A DNA stretch of 64,000 nt from Serripes groenlandicus. Its lineage: Eukaryota > Mollusca > Bivalvia > Cardiida > Cardiidae. The position numbers and the translations under genes were made by a program. Location of the stretch: positions 118,552,849 through 118,616,848 of the forward strand of contig JASEVX010000003.1 in NCBI GenBank assembly GCA_031761405.1. Direction: 5' to 3'. The notes beneath the pieces are model-generated. The model made no database searches, was not told the origin of the DNA, and saw only the letters and a program-made list of their open reading frames with translations. Positions 12,701 to 20,989 of the stretch are shown here, piece after piece (position 1 is the stretch's first letter; every line of letters begins with the position of its first letter).

Positions 12701-15700
12701 TCATTAAAACTGATTTGATAACCAAAGTTATCCTATTTGATCATTAGCACTGACAAAACAACCTAGAAAATAACATGGTAACAAAAAGAAATACTACATT
12801 TTATAAACGTCACTACAATTGAGCCATATGAAAACCTGACCTTGTTATGATCTAATTGCATAAATCTGCAATCAAACTTATACATAGACAGTTTCTATAT
12901 GCTTGAAGTTCAGGGATGCATGCATTATTAAATGGCACTCGGCGAAGATGCTGATTGGACTACACAGTAACAGAGGCTAACCTGGATCTTCGAGATCTCT
13001 GGTCACACAGTTCTGAATTAAACTGTTATCAGACTTTTACATAGACAGTTTATATATGCTTGAAGTTCAGGGATGCATGTATGATTACATGGCATTCAGG
13101 GAAGATGCTGATTGGACTACACAGTAAAAGAGGATAACCTGGATCTCCGAGATCTCTGGTAACAAAGTGTTGAAGGTTTGGTCCGTTTCTCATTCCCACA
13201 TACATTTAAGCTGCAGAAGAATACATTGAAAACATCTTGGCAAACATTAGGAAATTATGTATAAATAAAGGTATTACCTTGGATATAAATATTGCCTCAA
13301 AATGAGAAATTGCTCATTATTGGTAGTTTTTACTAATTTTTACTAAGTTATCTTCTGTAGATGTGTGAAAATCTGTCTACATGTGGGTAAGGGTTTATGT
13401 TACCTGACTGACATAGAATAACCCAGATAGTTTGCTGATATAAAACTGGAACAGAAAGGAACTCTAAAACCAAAAACAAATTCGTATATTTCAGCATTCA
13501 ACAGCTTCACAACCACAACCACTACTCCGGTACCTGGTGGCCGTAAGTATATATTTATGTCCTATGCCTGTTTGATGAATTAAATAGTCAGTTGTCATTT
13601 TTTTGCTAATTTGGCTAGGGGCCTACATGTTTAGCCTTAAATAACATTGTTTTAAAGGTTATGTTGAAGATAAATGAATCTGTGCTTTGCATCCAATTTG
13701 TTAGCAATTGTGTAAACTATTTACATGAAAACAAATACTTAATCTCATCGTGCTTATTAAAGAACACAGTTGACACACAATATAATAAAGGGAGACAATT
13801 AGAAATATAGTTGGAAAATGAGAACAAGTTTAAACAATAAGTTTCTCCATGCACTACACCGTTTTCAAAAGTGTCATACAGCATACATGTGAAATGTCAT
13901 CTATACGATTAATTAAAGTATGTATGAAAGGTTAAAGGTCAGAGTGCATTCAATATAAAGTAGTGATTTTGTTTTTGTTTAGTGAAGCAGTTACAAAAGC
14001 TGTAAGGTGGAGAGGTGTATGTAATAACATGTATATGATGGCTATCAGCTAGATGTTTGATTCATTATTCATTATATGCCTGCACATTTTCCAGCGCAAA
14101 TACATACAGATGGTCATGTGCACTTCAGCCACGACGGTCTCGCAAGATATCAATTGTCTAAGCTCCCTGTAGTACATTTATTAAACCTTTATCGCTACTG
14201 AAACATAATATTCCTGTACAAACCATAAATAATAATATGTTCTCTTACAGCTAATACAGGAGCCAGTCAAGAGGGTGATTCTGGTCTAGGAACGGGTGTC
14301 ATTGTTGCCTTAGTGTTGGGAATCATCATCGTGTTGTTGATCATCATACTTATACTGGTGTTCTGCTGTTGTAAAAATATGAGTAAGTGGACCCAATTTA
14401 TATATTTTTTTATTTAACACAAAGATGCCGATATGTGGTTCCATTTTATAAAGATAACTTTTTTATTTTAACACAACAATATACATATGGGGACCCTATT
14501 TACATAAAATCCTTGTTTGTTTAAACACAAAGATATACAAAAGTCGATCCAGTTTATATACATATCTTATTTGTTTTAACACAAAGATATGCGTATGTGG
14601 ACCCATTTTACATAAATACCTTGTGTGTTTAAACAGAAAGATAGACAGAAGTCGATCTATTTTATATAAACACATTGTTTGTTTTAACGAATAGATATGC
14701 GTATGTGGACCCATTTTACATAAATACCTTGTGTGTTCAAACAGAAAAATATACAGAAGTCGATCCATTTTATATACATATCTTATTTGTTTTAACACAA
14801 AGATATGCGTATGTGGACCCATTTTATATAAATACCCTGTGTGTTTAAACATAAAGATATACAGAAGTCGATCCATTTCATTTAAATACCTATTTTTCTT
14901 AACCCTTTCCCACATACAACAACTATGTAGCAGACGACTTTGAAAACAGTAAATTAAAAATAATGAAATTCTCTATAAATGAATGTCACAAGGAGAAATT
15001 GCTCGTTTTTAGCATTTTTTTTTTTCGCCATGTTTCCTCAAAAACGTCTATATGAGGGAAAAGGTAAACAAAGGTATGTTGACCCATTATATCCATTGTT
15101 TCTAGTATTCATGATAGTTGCATATATTTGGTTCGCACTCGATTATGTCTGGATCCTTTTCCTGGTGAAAATGGCTTTAAACAAGTAATTATTTCTCCTT
15201 TTGCCCCTTAATATTTTTAACTATTTATCGAAATGATACATCCACATTCCTACTCTGTTATTTTCGCAGCAGAGGTTTTCAAAGCAGATAATCATCAGAG
15301 TATCATGAGAACTACCTTCCTGAGCAAATGATGTGGGAACGGTCTCTAAATTTAGGTTGTACAAATAACACATCGGATTATTTGACTGCAATATTTTTAT
15401 TGAAGCATGTTGGAACATATATAGTGATGATATCCAGGCGAAGTTTGAATATAGATCATGTTGGATCATGAACTAATACCCAAAAATGTTAGAAAGTGTG
15501 TCTTGATAATATCTAGTTTAAGTTTGAATATAGTGATGTCGGTCAAAAAGAAGGTCACTAGAGACCAGATACTTTATTTAAACTTGGCTTTATTTAAAAT
15601 TGGGTCATTTGTGATAAAAGAACTAGGTCACAAGGTCAAGTGTAAGAGAAATATTGTGGACTCTCTAGAAGCAATATGTATTACTTGTTAATCAAATTAC

Positions 15701-18700
15701 TTTTTTGAGTTTTATTAATGAGAATCTTAGCATACATAGCCATGGTGCACATGTGGGTCTGTAAGGCCTTATTCCTGTTGCCTCAATATTTAGAAAATGT
15801 ATTTTGCATGTGGAAAATTGTTAATTAGAGTATAAGTATCGAGGTTAAACACTTTGAATCATTCCGTTCTGTATTGTATTCTCTTCAAATGACAAAGATT
15901 CCATTGTTACTTTTGTGATAAATATTTTTTTATTTTCAGTGCCATGTATGGCCAAGAAAAAGCAAGTTGTCTCCCCTGTTGGAAAGGATGGTTACTATGC
16001 AAACAAGTAAGTTTGTTGTATTTTTTGAAACTTATTTTCATAACAACCAAATCCAACTAATTGGTGAATACTTATTTCTCAAAGTTGAAATGTATACTGT
16101 GTTCCTTCTTGTTATCAAGATATAAATGAGCCATGATTTACAATAAAAACACACTATCATGCCTGTCATAACTATCGCAGAATATCCTGGGGGGATGTTT
16201 AGGATTGACTTTCAGAAAGATTGTTGGAAATTAGATGAAACCACCAATCAAAGTTTTACCTTTCAATTGTTCTGAGTTCTCTGAAAATATAAACTCCTAT
16301 TCAGTGAGACTTTAACGTTTGATTTCCCCGAGTTTCTGGTCTTATCTAGACTTGTAGAAATAGAAATCATATGCATAAAAGAAAGCCAACATCTGAATAA
16401 TGACGGTATCCACATCTATTATGACTTCCCCTGTTTATATATATATCTTCTTGACAAAGAAAAACTTTTGTTGTCTCATTGAGTCAGGTATTTGAATATC
16501 TTACATATTGGAAAAAAGAATGGACTTTAAGCATCGTATCTTATCTGGGGCTCTGTAGAAGCTTGAGCTTTAAACATATGTTGTAGATTATTTCAATTTG
16601 AGATAATGTATCAGTAAATGCAATACTGATTTGTTTATGGATATTTCAGATATGGAGAACTGGACATGCGTTTTGTTAGTTATAACCTGAAGGATGTTCG
16701 GGAGAAGAAAGGCCGTCCACTTGACAAGGAACCAATCTATGAACCACCGCTGTCCGATGATACTGGTTCCCTGAAGACAGATATATCTATCCATGTACCG
16801 GTGTTCAATGAGAAAATGAATGGAAGGTAGTGTGAAATGTTTAACCTTCATTACGTTGTCTTGTTATATTCCTAGGAAAAACGATTAACCATTCCCCACA
16901 TGCAGACACTATTTGGTAAAATTGCTGCAGACAACTTTTGTCACAAATATATCCTCTCTATTCAATTGTTATAGTTCTCACATGAGGTTTCTATTTTTTT
17001 TCCTAGCCATTTTCTGTATATTTCTTGTATGTGGGAAATTGTTGTATGAAACAAATTGGAAATTGTTAGAATTATTGTTAGTGACATGTTGCTGGGTTAA
17101 GGCTGTTTCAACAACATTAAGTCAATACATTAGGATGATAATGTAATGCATTGTCCATTACACCTTTCCTTGATACGACGATCCATGATTCCTATACATC
17201 AGATAACATTTAAAAGTATCTGCAATTCATTGTTTCAATCAGATTCATGTCACTTACATTTGTTCAACTTGTACTCTTGTTTATTTCGTGTTTTGTAGTG
17301 TAACAAAGAAATCCATGTACATATCTAATGGAGGCCAGCACTTCAACACTTCATTATCGAGGTCTCAGAAGTCAACAGCGAGAGACATTGTATCATCTCA
17401 GGATCACATGACTACCCACATTATCGCACCAATGACTTCCTCGCCGAGAAGCATGAACAGATATCAGTATGACAATGAGGAAGAAGTGGATCACTATCGG
17501 TATGGTTTAGTAACCCTTACATACATGTATGTGTGGGCATTAAATGAGATGGTGGGGTTACTCATCGACCCAAAAATAGTAATAAATCAGATTTCACAAA
17601 GCTTGAGTTAGAATCAGTGGATTGTAACTGTATAACGTGTTGACGAAACAAACAATTATATTTAATTAGTCACTGTTCTATTTGGAAATATCAATGTATA
17701 TGGTATATTGTCTCATGTTTCGTGTCCTCAAATATTAAGAGACATAGTAAAAGCTAGATATAAATTCTTATCTCACCGATAGTTCTCAGTTTTTCAAATG
17801 TTCAAGCTAAAATATATTAATGTTTTATTTATAGGAAGTCGAAGTCTAAGAAAAGGAAGAGGAGGGGAAGCAAACACAGATCTAGTCATCACCATGACAA
17901 CAGGGATGAGGTCACCTATGACGCAGACTTGGACGTCAGTCATCAGCCCCTGCCCAAAGCCCTGTCACCTCTGCCCCTAAAGGTGAAATCCAAAGCCCCT
18001 GCAGATGTGTTTATGCGTCCAGCTTCACCCATGAATAGGCCAAGAGTGGAGGTAATTATTTATTTAAAACTTTCCCACATACAACAAATCGGCAGCAAAT
18101 GAGTTGGAAAAAATAACCGAAAAAAAAAAAGAAAATACAGTTGAACACATGTTGACAAAAGGAGAAACTGCTCGTTTTGAACAGTTTCTTCTTTTGTCGC
18201 CATGTTTTCAAAGAGCAGTCTGCTGCAGAGACGTCAGGAAGCATCTGTATGAGGGAAAGGGTTAACCATTATTTTGTTATAAAGATAGATAAATGTTATT
18301 GTTTGAAAGACTTGCATTAAGTTCTAGCTGACTTTCCCAAAGCCTTTAAACACGATCTTTCTGTTTTACATGTACCATTTCCTTTATACAGACAATATGT
18401 AAAAGTGTACTTTTGCAAACAGCGGTAAACGGATACATTGTTGGAAGATAATGATTTTACCTGTTTTGGATATGTTTTGAAATTCTCCTTTACTCGGGTC
18501 GCTTTTCATTATGTCACAATATAACAGAGTGTATATTTGTTTACTAATTAAATTCCTGTGTTTTGATATTTTTAAAAGATTAAAACCTTTAATATCAATT
18601 AAGACATTTGTTAACACTAGTTTAATCCTTTCCATAATTGAAAGAAACATTTGTTAAAGGTGCATCAGTCCCCATTTGAAAAGTAAACTGACATATAGCT

Positions 18701-19420
18701 CATAATGAGCATTTTATTTTTTGTCACAATGTTTTAAGACATTTGAATAAATATTCTTTCATGCAGATTTGTTGCGTGTGGGTATGTTTGTTTTTAAGGT
18801 GCTTTATGCTGCTTTAAACACAGTTTCAGTTATATCGTGACATTTCCTGGGCAAAATGCTGAGCCCACAGACCTGAATGTCAAGTAGGCAAATCCATTAC
18901 TACCATTTAAAAATATTTTGTATGACCCGGCAAGGGATCGAACACGCAACCTCCCATACCTGAGAGAGACGCTCTACCACCACACCACTTAGGAAGTCTG
19001 CTTGTATGAGAGAAAGGTTGTCTTATGGTAAACTATCAAACATTACAGGTTCTCCCAAGTCAGTATGAGGATTTTCTGAATCAGTCTCCAGTGAGGTCAC
19101 TAGAGAGGTCAAGAGGTGAAAGGTATATGGAGACATCTAGAGTTGAAAGGTCTATGGAGACGTCTAGAGATGAAAGGTCACTGGATAAGTCTAGAGGGGA
19201 AAGGTCTATGGAGAGGTCAAGAGGTGAACGGTCACATGAGAGGTCAAGAGGTGAAAGGTCACATGATAGGTCAAGAGGTGAAAGGTCACTAGAGAGGTCA
19301 AGAGGTGAAAGGTCACATCACAGGTCCAAGTCTCCAAAGGTCGATCGTTTTAGGGACCCATCTTCGTCAGAATCAATGATGCGCATTGTAGTGGAATCTG
19401 ATGGTGACGATGAACGATAA
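676..19420 (+). CDS. Gene A: type I transmembrane protein with GCC2/GCC3 cysteine-rich modules and SRGER-repeat tail (14 exons, 5' incomplete)
   Basis: Spliced model: 676-771, 1184-1375, 7386-7611, 9338-9443, 9851-9935, 10944-11105, 11632-11787, 13495-13542, 14251-14382, 15940-16006, 16650-16826, 17299-17499, 17835-18051, 19049-19420. All junctions are AG/GT and all phases join, giving 744 residues to a TAA; the start lies before the window. Residues 1-234 are an unrecognised extracellular region with many cysteines, one part (about 32-95) weakly sushi-like. Residues 235-340 are two GCC2/GCC3 (ephrin-receptor-like) modules, then a Thr-rich linker, a TM helix (about 371-397) ending in CCC, and a cytoplasmic tail with an Arg/Lys block (about 549-565) and nine-residue repeats. 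No kinase or other enzymatic domain is visible, so it is probably an adhesion or signalling receptor (inference). Introns carry a large transposon and many MITEs. Ligand and orthologue are unknown. Confidence 0.85.
1184..1375 (+). CDS. Gene A exon 2, cysteine-rich (weakly sushi-like)
   Basis: Acceptor ATTTCAG, donor GTAGGT; phase 1 on both sides. Contains six cysteines and the run RFLTCSMYGMWDEAV followed by LPTC, which resembles the end of a sushi/CCP module (inference). The old transposon begins 25 bases after this exon, inside the following intron. Confidence 0.8.
1401..1680 (+). repeat. Left terminal inverted repeat of the decayed transposon
   Basis: Matches the reverse complement of 5334-5627 almost throughout. 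Contains two GGCGGCC-type motifs (rc near 1521 and 1552) that also recur in the ends of the intact element. Confidence 0.9.
1830..5284 (-). pseudogene. Broken copy of the FEN1/XPG-like transposon protein
   Basis: Minus-strand fragments in several frames line up in order with the intact 1535-residue protein. About 5284-5039 matches residues ~380-420. 4708-4478 carries DGVVLPTN then DNID (intact: GAIIPPN, DNIDI). 4096-3896 carries LLLDSGCDTVLAQAEVL; 3756-3520 carries TNYARW and FVVQKSARKF (intact: LNYARW, FVVKRSVQKF). 2869-2700 matches the start of the nuclease domain (IDIVWDNYTEE against VDVVFDRYREE). 2428-2051 matches its middle and the ARH..F..GK stretch. The GCDTT motif and the first ~380 residues are missing. 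Multiple frameshifts make it non-functional. Confidence 0.85.
5334..5627 (-). repeat. Right terminal inverted repeat of the decayed transposon
   Basis: Mirror of 1401-1680, with a roughly ten-base insertion near 5595-5610. Terminates CCCTAACACCCCTGACTA. Confidence 0.9.
5640..6540. other. Intron of gene A without a recognised feature
   Basis: AT-rich intronic sequence between the transposon and the next dispersed repeat. The only pattern seen is a short palindrome around 6305-6360 (TACATGTATTTATATGTCTC facing its complement). No exon signal consistent with gene A. Confidence 0.4.
6541..6790 (+). repeat. Dispersed repeat fragment (CTCACCTGAG/GTCCGTCG family)
   Basis: Carries GAGGTGAGCTATTCCG, CCGTCGCCC and AACGACATCCCCTCC, shared in order with the longer copies at about 8405-9215 and 21925-23105. 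Such repeats are abundant in bivalve introns (recalled). Coding capacity: none seen. Confidence 0.5.
7386..7611 (+). CDS. Gene A exon 3, unrecognised extracellular region
   Basis: Acceptor TTTCAG, donor GTATAT, phase 1 in and phase 2 out. Encodes a Thr/Asn-rich segment with cysteines (SVSCTS, ALCSQGCDQL, VTCLDD). No family recognised. It is preceded by a 6-kb intron that contains the transposon at 1401-5627. Confidence 0.85.
7689..7918. mobile_element. TTAA/CCCTTT palindromic MITE, copy 2 (best preserved ends)
   Basis: TTAA at 7689-7692 followed by CCCTTTTCTACATACAAG; right end GTGGGAAAGGG followed by TTAA 7915-7918. TTAA duplication plus ends starting CCC are hallmarks of piggyBac-type non-autonomous elements. 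The interior is a long imperfect palindrome. No coding capacity. Lies in a gene A intron just after exon 3. Confidence 0.75.
8405..9215. repeat. Dispersed repeat, long copy with short inverted ends
   Basis: Starts CTCACCTGAGCACGAAG and ends TCAGGTGAGCGATCCAGG followed by GCCCTCTTGTT, so its edges are inverted (CTCACCTGA against TCAGGTGAG). The interior repeats a unit of the type GGTGGTCCTCTTTCAAA. Related copies at 6541-6790 and 21925-23105. Confidence 0.5.
9338..9443 (+). CDS. Gene A exon 4
   Basis: Acceptor ATTACAG, donor GTATGT, phase 2 in and 0 out. Encodes an acidic, cysteine-free stretch (TYEEAIQIAAGDEEVFAYA). Membership of gene A follows from phase continuity and position. Confidence 0.8.
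9851..9935 (+). CDS. Gene A exon 5
   Basis: Acceptor TTTACAG, donor GTATGTG, phase 0 in and 1 out. Encodes DPHVASIDIRSTTQCSS and a second cysteine just before the junction, leading into the first GCC2/GCC3 module. Confidence 0.8.
10190..10330. repeat. Degenerate MITE copy
   Basis: Weak match to the central part of the TTAA/CCCTTT family (TTGAAAATATTGTGGCA, a hairpin loop, TTGACAAAGTATTTTTCAA). Ends not definable. Confidence 0.35.
10621..10799. mobile_element. TTAA/CCCTTT palindromic MITE, copy 3
   Basis: Left arm ACCCCTCTCATACATATA and AGCAGACGAC, centre GAGCAATTTCTCC, right end GAAAGGGTTAA with TTAA at 10796-10799. It abuts copy 4 with only two bases between. Confidence 0.65.
10802..10923. 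mobile_element. TTAA/CCCTTT MITE, copy 4, shortened
   Basis: TTAA 10802-10805, then TCCTTTCCCACATACAAC; right end GAATGGGTTAA with TTAA 10920-10923. The central hairpin is deleted, leaving 122 bp. Ends 20 bp before the acceptor of gene A exon 6. Confidence 0.7.
10944..11105 (+). CDS. Gene A exon 6, GCC2/GCC3 (ephrin-receptor-like) module 1
   Basis: Symmetric phase-1 exon, as is usual for shuffled extracellular modules. Cysteine spacing fits GCC2/GCC3: CGAGTVYEE, then CVRCAKGTYRGD, CTSC and a final SDYC. The acceptor TTGTAG has a poor pyrimidine tract because a MITE copy ends only 20 bases upstream of the exon. Confidence 0.88.
11200..11300 (+). repeat. Decayed partial copy of exon 6 sequence
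   Basis: CGTAAGACCACTGCAAACGA followed by a broken match to the end of exon 6 recurs about 175 bases downstream of the original, with the frame lost. Looks like a local duplication covering the exon 6/intron junction. Confidence 0.5.
11632..11787 (+). CDS. Gene A exon 7, GCC2/GCC3 module 2
   Basis: Symmetric phase-1 exon. Encodes ECYHGQYNDGVNCRPCQVG then FYQETQGEFTCSPCP and a closing SSACV, the repeat of exon 6. Acceptor TTGTTGTAG, donor GTAAGT. The donor sits at the edge of a 49-bp minisatellite that fills the start of the next intron. Confidence 0.88.
11795..12255 (+). repeat. 49-bp minisatellite, about nine copies
   Basis: Unit core CTTACTTAACCATATGCATG plus ATGCAGACTTCTTCC; first two unit starts at 11807 and 11856, i.e. 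49 bp apart. Copies are continuous without spacers. The array begins immediately after the donor of exon 7. Confidence 0.9.
12357..12690 (+). repeat. Dispersed GTTCGAATATGGGTCAT repeat
   Basis: Contains GGCCAAGTTCGAATATGGGT, then ACTAGTCCACTAGTCCAAAT, a second offset copy of the same phrases, and ends CAGGTTAGCGATCAAGGGC. A related stretch is at about 15425-15690. Family abundant in bivalves as I recall; autonomous partner unknown. Confidence 0.45.
12879..13172 (+). repeat. 157-bp direct duplication
   Basis: GCTTGAAGTTCAGGGATGCA starts at 12901 and again at 13058; the flanking ACATAGACAGTTT and GAAGATGCTGATTGGACTAC recur in the same order. Two copies, few differences. Confidence 0.85.
13190..13397. 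mobile_element. TTAA/CCCTTT MITE, copy 5 (degenerate)
   Basis: Left CATTCCCACATACATTTAAG, inner GCTGCAGAAG, centre GAGAAATTGCTCATTATTGG, right end TACATGTGGGTAAGGGTT. TTAA ends mutated. Confidence 0.55.
13495..13542 (+). CDS. Gene A exon 8, Thr-rich juxtamembrane linker
   Basis: Symmetric phase-1 exon of 48 bases coding for FNSFTTTTTTPVPGG, a short linker likely to be O-glycosylated (inference) between the cysteine-rich modules and the membrane helix. Confidence 0.8.
14251..14382 (+). CDS. Gene A exon 9, transmembrane helix
   Basis: Symmetric phase-1 exon. A Gly/Ser/Asp-rich stretch is followed by about 27 hydrophobic residues (GVIVALVLGIIIVLLIIILI and on) ending in CCCKN, a typical single-pass helix with a cysteine-basic stop-transfer edge. 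The donor GTAAGTGG is also the first bases of a 108-bp tandem array. Confidence 0.9.
14383..14895 (+). repeat. 108-bp tandem array (54-bp half unit)
   Basis: GCGTATGTGGACCCATTTTA starts at 14591, 14699 and 14807 (108-bp period), alternating with a diverged half unit containing AGAAGTCGATCC. The first diverged unit overlaps the donor of exon 9 (GTAAGTGGACCC). An open frame through the array is a by-product of period 108 being a multiple of three. Confidence 0.85.
14899..15068. mobile_element. TTAA/CCCTTT MITE, copy 6
   Basis: TTAA 14899-14902 then CCCTTTCCCACATACAAC and AGCAGACGACTTTGAAAAC; right arm AACGTCTATATGAGGGAAAAGG. Right TTAA mutated to GTAA. Confidence 0.65.
15425..15690 (+). repeat. 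Dispersed GTTTGAATATAG repeat
   Basis: Repeats the phrase GAAGTTTGAATATAGATCAT, then GGTCACTAGAGACCAG and GGTCACAAGGTCAAG. Same family as 12357-12690. No coding potential. Confidence 0.4.
15940..16006 (+). CDS. Gene A exon 10, juxtamembrane cytoplasmic
   Basis: Acceptor TATTTTCAG, donor GTAAGT. Encodes PCMAKKKQVVSPVGKDGYYA, a basic stretch just inside the membrane. Phase 1 in, 2 out. Confidence 0.85.
16650..16826 (+). CDS. Gene A exon 11, cytoplasmic tail
   Basis: Acceptor ATTTCAG, donor GTAGTG, phase 2 on both sides. Charged sequence with EPIYEPPLSDD, which places a tyrosine next to prolines (possible SH2/SH3 ligand, inference). No folded domain recognised. Confidence 0.85.
16885..17041. 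mobile_element. TTAA/CCCTTT MITE, copy 7 (degenerate)
   Basis: TTAACCATTCCCCACATGCA on the left, GCTGCAGACAACTTTTGTCA inside, CTTGTATGTGGGAAATTGTT at the right. Confidence 0.5.
17299..17499 (+). CDS. Gene A exon 12, cytoplasmic tail
   Basis: Acceptor TTTTGTAG, donor GTATGG, phase 2 on both sides. Ser/Thr-rich, ending in NRYQYDNEEEVDHYR. Probably disordered. Confidence 0.85.
17835..18051 (+). CDS. Gene A exon 13, basic cytoplasmic segment
   Basis: Acceptor TTTATAG, donor GTAATT. Opens with KSKSKKRKRRGSKHRSSHHH, which could act as a nuclear localisation or acidic-lipid binding patch (inference), then a proline-rich stretch. Phase 2 in, 0 out. Confidence 0.85.
18064..18265. mobile_element. TTAA/CCCTTT MITE, copy 8
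   Basis: TTAA 18064-18067, then ACTTTCCCACATACAACAAA; strong central hairpin around GAGAAACTGCTCGTTTTGAG; right end GAGGGAAAGGG plus TTAA 18262-18265. Starts 12 bp after gene A exon 13. Confidence 0.7.
18653..18788. repeat. Degenerate MITE copy
   Basis: GTTAAAGGTGCATCAGTCCC on the left, centre AGCTCATAATGAGCA with TTTTTTGTCACAATGTTTT, right GCGTGTGGGTATG. Confidence 0.4.
18805..18996 (-). mobile_element. tRNA-derived SINE, minus strand
   Basis: On the minus strand the head carries an A-box-like GGTGGTAGAGCGTCTC and a B-box-like GTTCGATCC at 18925-18990. The body ends CCCAGGAAATGTCACGATAT, also seen at the 3' end of the SINE at 54467-54700. Not a functional tRNA: no acceptor-stem pairing seen. 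Confidence 0.7.
19049..19420 (+). CDS. Gene A exon 14, terminal exon with nine-residue SRGER repeats
   Basis: Acceptor ATTACAG; ends at TAA 19418-19420. After LPSQYEDFLNQSPV come about eight and a half copies of a nine-residue unit of the form SRGERSxER, i.e. a 27-bp coding minisatellite between about 19093 and 19330, then a serine-rich acidic end. The repeat is Arg/Glu/Ser-rich and low-complexity, so it is probably disordered and may vary in copy number between alleles. Confidence 0.85.
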   Translation, partial: VLPSQYEDFLNQSPVRSLERSRGERYMETSRVERSMETSRDERSLDKSRGERSMERSRGERSHERSRGERSHDRSRGERSLERSRGERSHHRSKSPKVDRFRDPSSSESMMRIVVESDGDDER

Positions 19421-19954
19421 GCAGATTAAGAAATGCAAATGACTTTCATTTTGGTTTGATGATAATTCACTCATAGAGTATTAGCTCTATTAATCAGGTC
19501 GATTGTAAGTATGATCAAAGGATTAACATTCATAGAAATCAGCTTTTCGGTGACGAGTAACAAATGAACTGACATGTTATTTTGTTCCATGAAATATTTT
19601 CATCAAAATTCAAAGAAGTTTGTGGTTGGTTCACATCACCGTTATTTCATATAGATAATGTTTATTTAAATGACAATGGTGAGTCCAATATGGGCATCAT
19701 GCTAACTGTTGAAAACTGTGTGGATAAGAGAAGATTTACTCTTTATGAGTTATGTATTCTTTTCCCAATGTTCACAGATTTTTCCTTTAATAACCAGATG
19801 ACAGTGTACAGGAAGGTTAATCATTTAAATAACTCCCCTTTTAAATACAACTATCTGATAGGATTTCCCTTAGAGCCCTTTAATTTAGAAAGATGTTCTG
19901 GCAAAACATATAATACGTTGAACATTGTAATAATATCATTGAATACACATTTGA
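19421..19954 (+). other. Probable 3' UTR and downstream flank of gene A
   Basis: Follows the gene A stop. It contains a 134-codon open frame (19582-19986) with no recognisable family that runs into a MITE, so I treat it as chance. An AATAAA lies at 20404-20409 but it is far from the stop, and the true poly(A) site cannot be fixed. Confidence 0.4.
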
Positions 19955-20150
19955 TTAATCCTTTCCAATTTACAGACACATTTTGACGCATCTGCAGAAG
20001 AGGTGTGTTGGAAACTTTGTGGCAAAAGAAGAACTTGCTCATAAACAGTAATTTCACCTTTTGCCACAATGTTTTGAACTGTCCAATATTTCCATATTTT
20101 AACTTTTCGTATTCAAAGTCGTCTGCTGCATATTTTTCGTATGTGGGTAA
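19955..20150. mobile_element. TTAA/CCCTTT MITE, copy 9
   Basis: TTAA 19955-19958 then TCCTTTCCAATTTACAGAC; centre AGAACTTGCTCATAAACAGT; right AAAGTCGTCTGCTGCATATT and CGTATGTGGGTAA. Confidence 0.6.
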
Positions 20151-20435
20151 TGTCACATCTGATGAAAACTATAAAACATGGAAATTAAATGTACCATTGT
20201 AAAGCCTATCAAGATGACATTGATCAGTTGGAAAGTATGTGTTGAATTTGCTTTACAATATTATATTTTTCTTTTTTAAATGTTTTAAGTAGATCTATAG
20301 TAGCTATATATTTTGATTTTATTTTAAAACCCCATAACTGTTAATACTGGCAGATGATGATTTATTGTCGTGATTAGATATATATGTAAAGATACAATTA
20401 TGAAATAAATAGGCTCTGCATAGTGACAAGGAATG

Positions 20436-20656
20436 TTAATCCCCATAGACGCTGTATGATGCCTCTGCAACAGACGGCTTTTAAAATCATTGTGGTAAAA
20501 GGAGAAATTGCTCATAATGAGAGATTTCTCCGTTTGCCATGAGGTTTTCAACTATATTCAATTATTATACTTTCATATATAGAGAGATTCCATATTAAGG
20601 TGTAAATGTTAACAAATGTGTCTGCTGAAGATTTGTTTAATGAGGAAAAGGGTTAA
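20436..20656. mobile_element. TTAA/CCCTTT MITE, copy 10
   Basis: TTAA 20436-20439 then TCCCCATAGACGC; centre GGAGAAATTGCTCATAATGA facing GAGATTTCTCC; right end GAGGAAAAGGG plus TTAA 20653-20656. Confidence 0.65.
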
Positions 20657-20761
20657 ATTAAAAATAAGATATTAATATTGACAAAACAGAAGAAACTAAA
20701 TGCTTTGATGGATATATGTTTTTGATATTTTAAATGATATTTTACACTGCTTTCAACAGTA

Positions 20762-20985
20762 CTTCAGACATATCATGGCACTTCCTAGGATATTTTCTAC
20801 CAGCATATTTCATTCGGACACTGATGGATACATCTTTATTCTATCTCTGCAAGCCAGATCACCATGGAGGGAAGCCATTATATCATGTATTTTTAAGTAT
20901 TTCGTAAAACCCGACCAGTGATTGAACCCTGGTGTCCAGCGCTAAAGTGGGACACTTTAACCACTACACAATAGAGGCAGTGGGA
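20762..20985 (-). mobile_element. tRNA-derived SINE, minus strand
   Basis: Reverse strand carries GTAGTGGTTAAAGTGTCCC (A box region) and GGGTTCAATCAC (B box), and on the plus strand ATATCATGGCACTTCCTAGG matches the shared SINE 3' body (mirror of CCCAGGAAATGCCGTAATAT). Confidence 0.65.
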
Positions 20986-20989
20986 TGGA

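Noticed and set aside
14496..14915. 139-codon minus frame with repeated Lys/Tyr/Ile-rich 36-residue units
   Set aside because: It is a by-product of the 108-bp tandem array; no domain and no splice context.
19582..19986. 134-codon frame downstream of gene A as a separate gene
   Set aside because: No recognisable domain, it overlaps a MITE at its end, and it lies in the likely 3' UTR.
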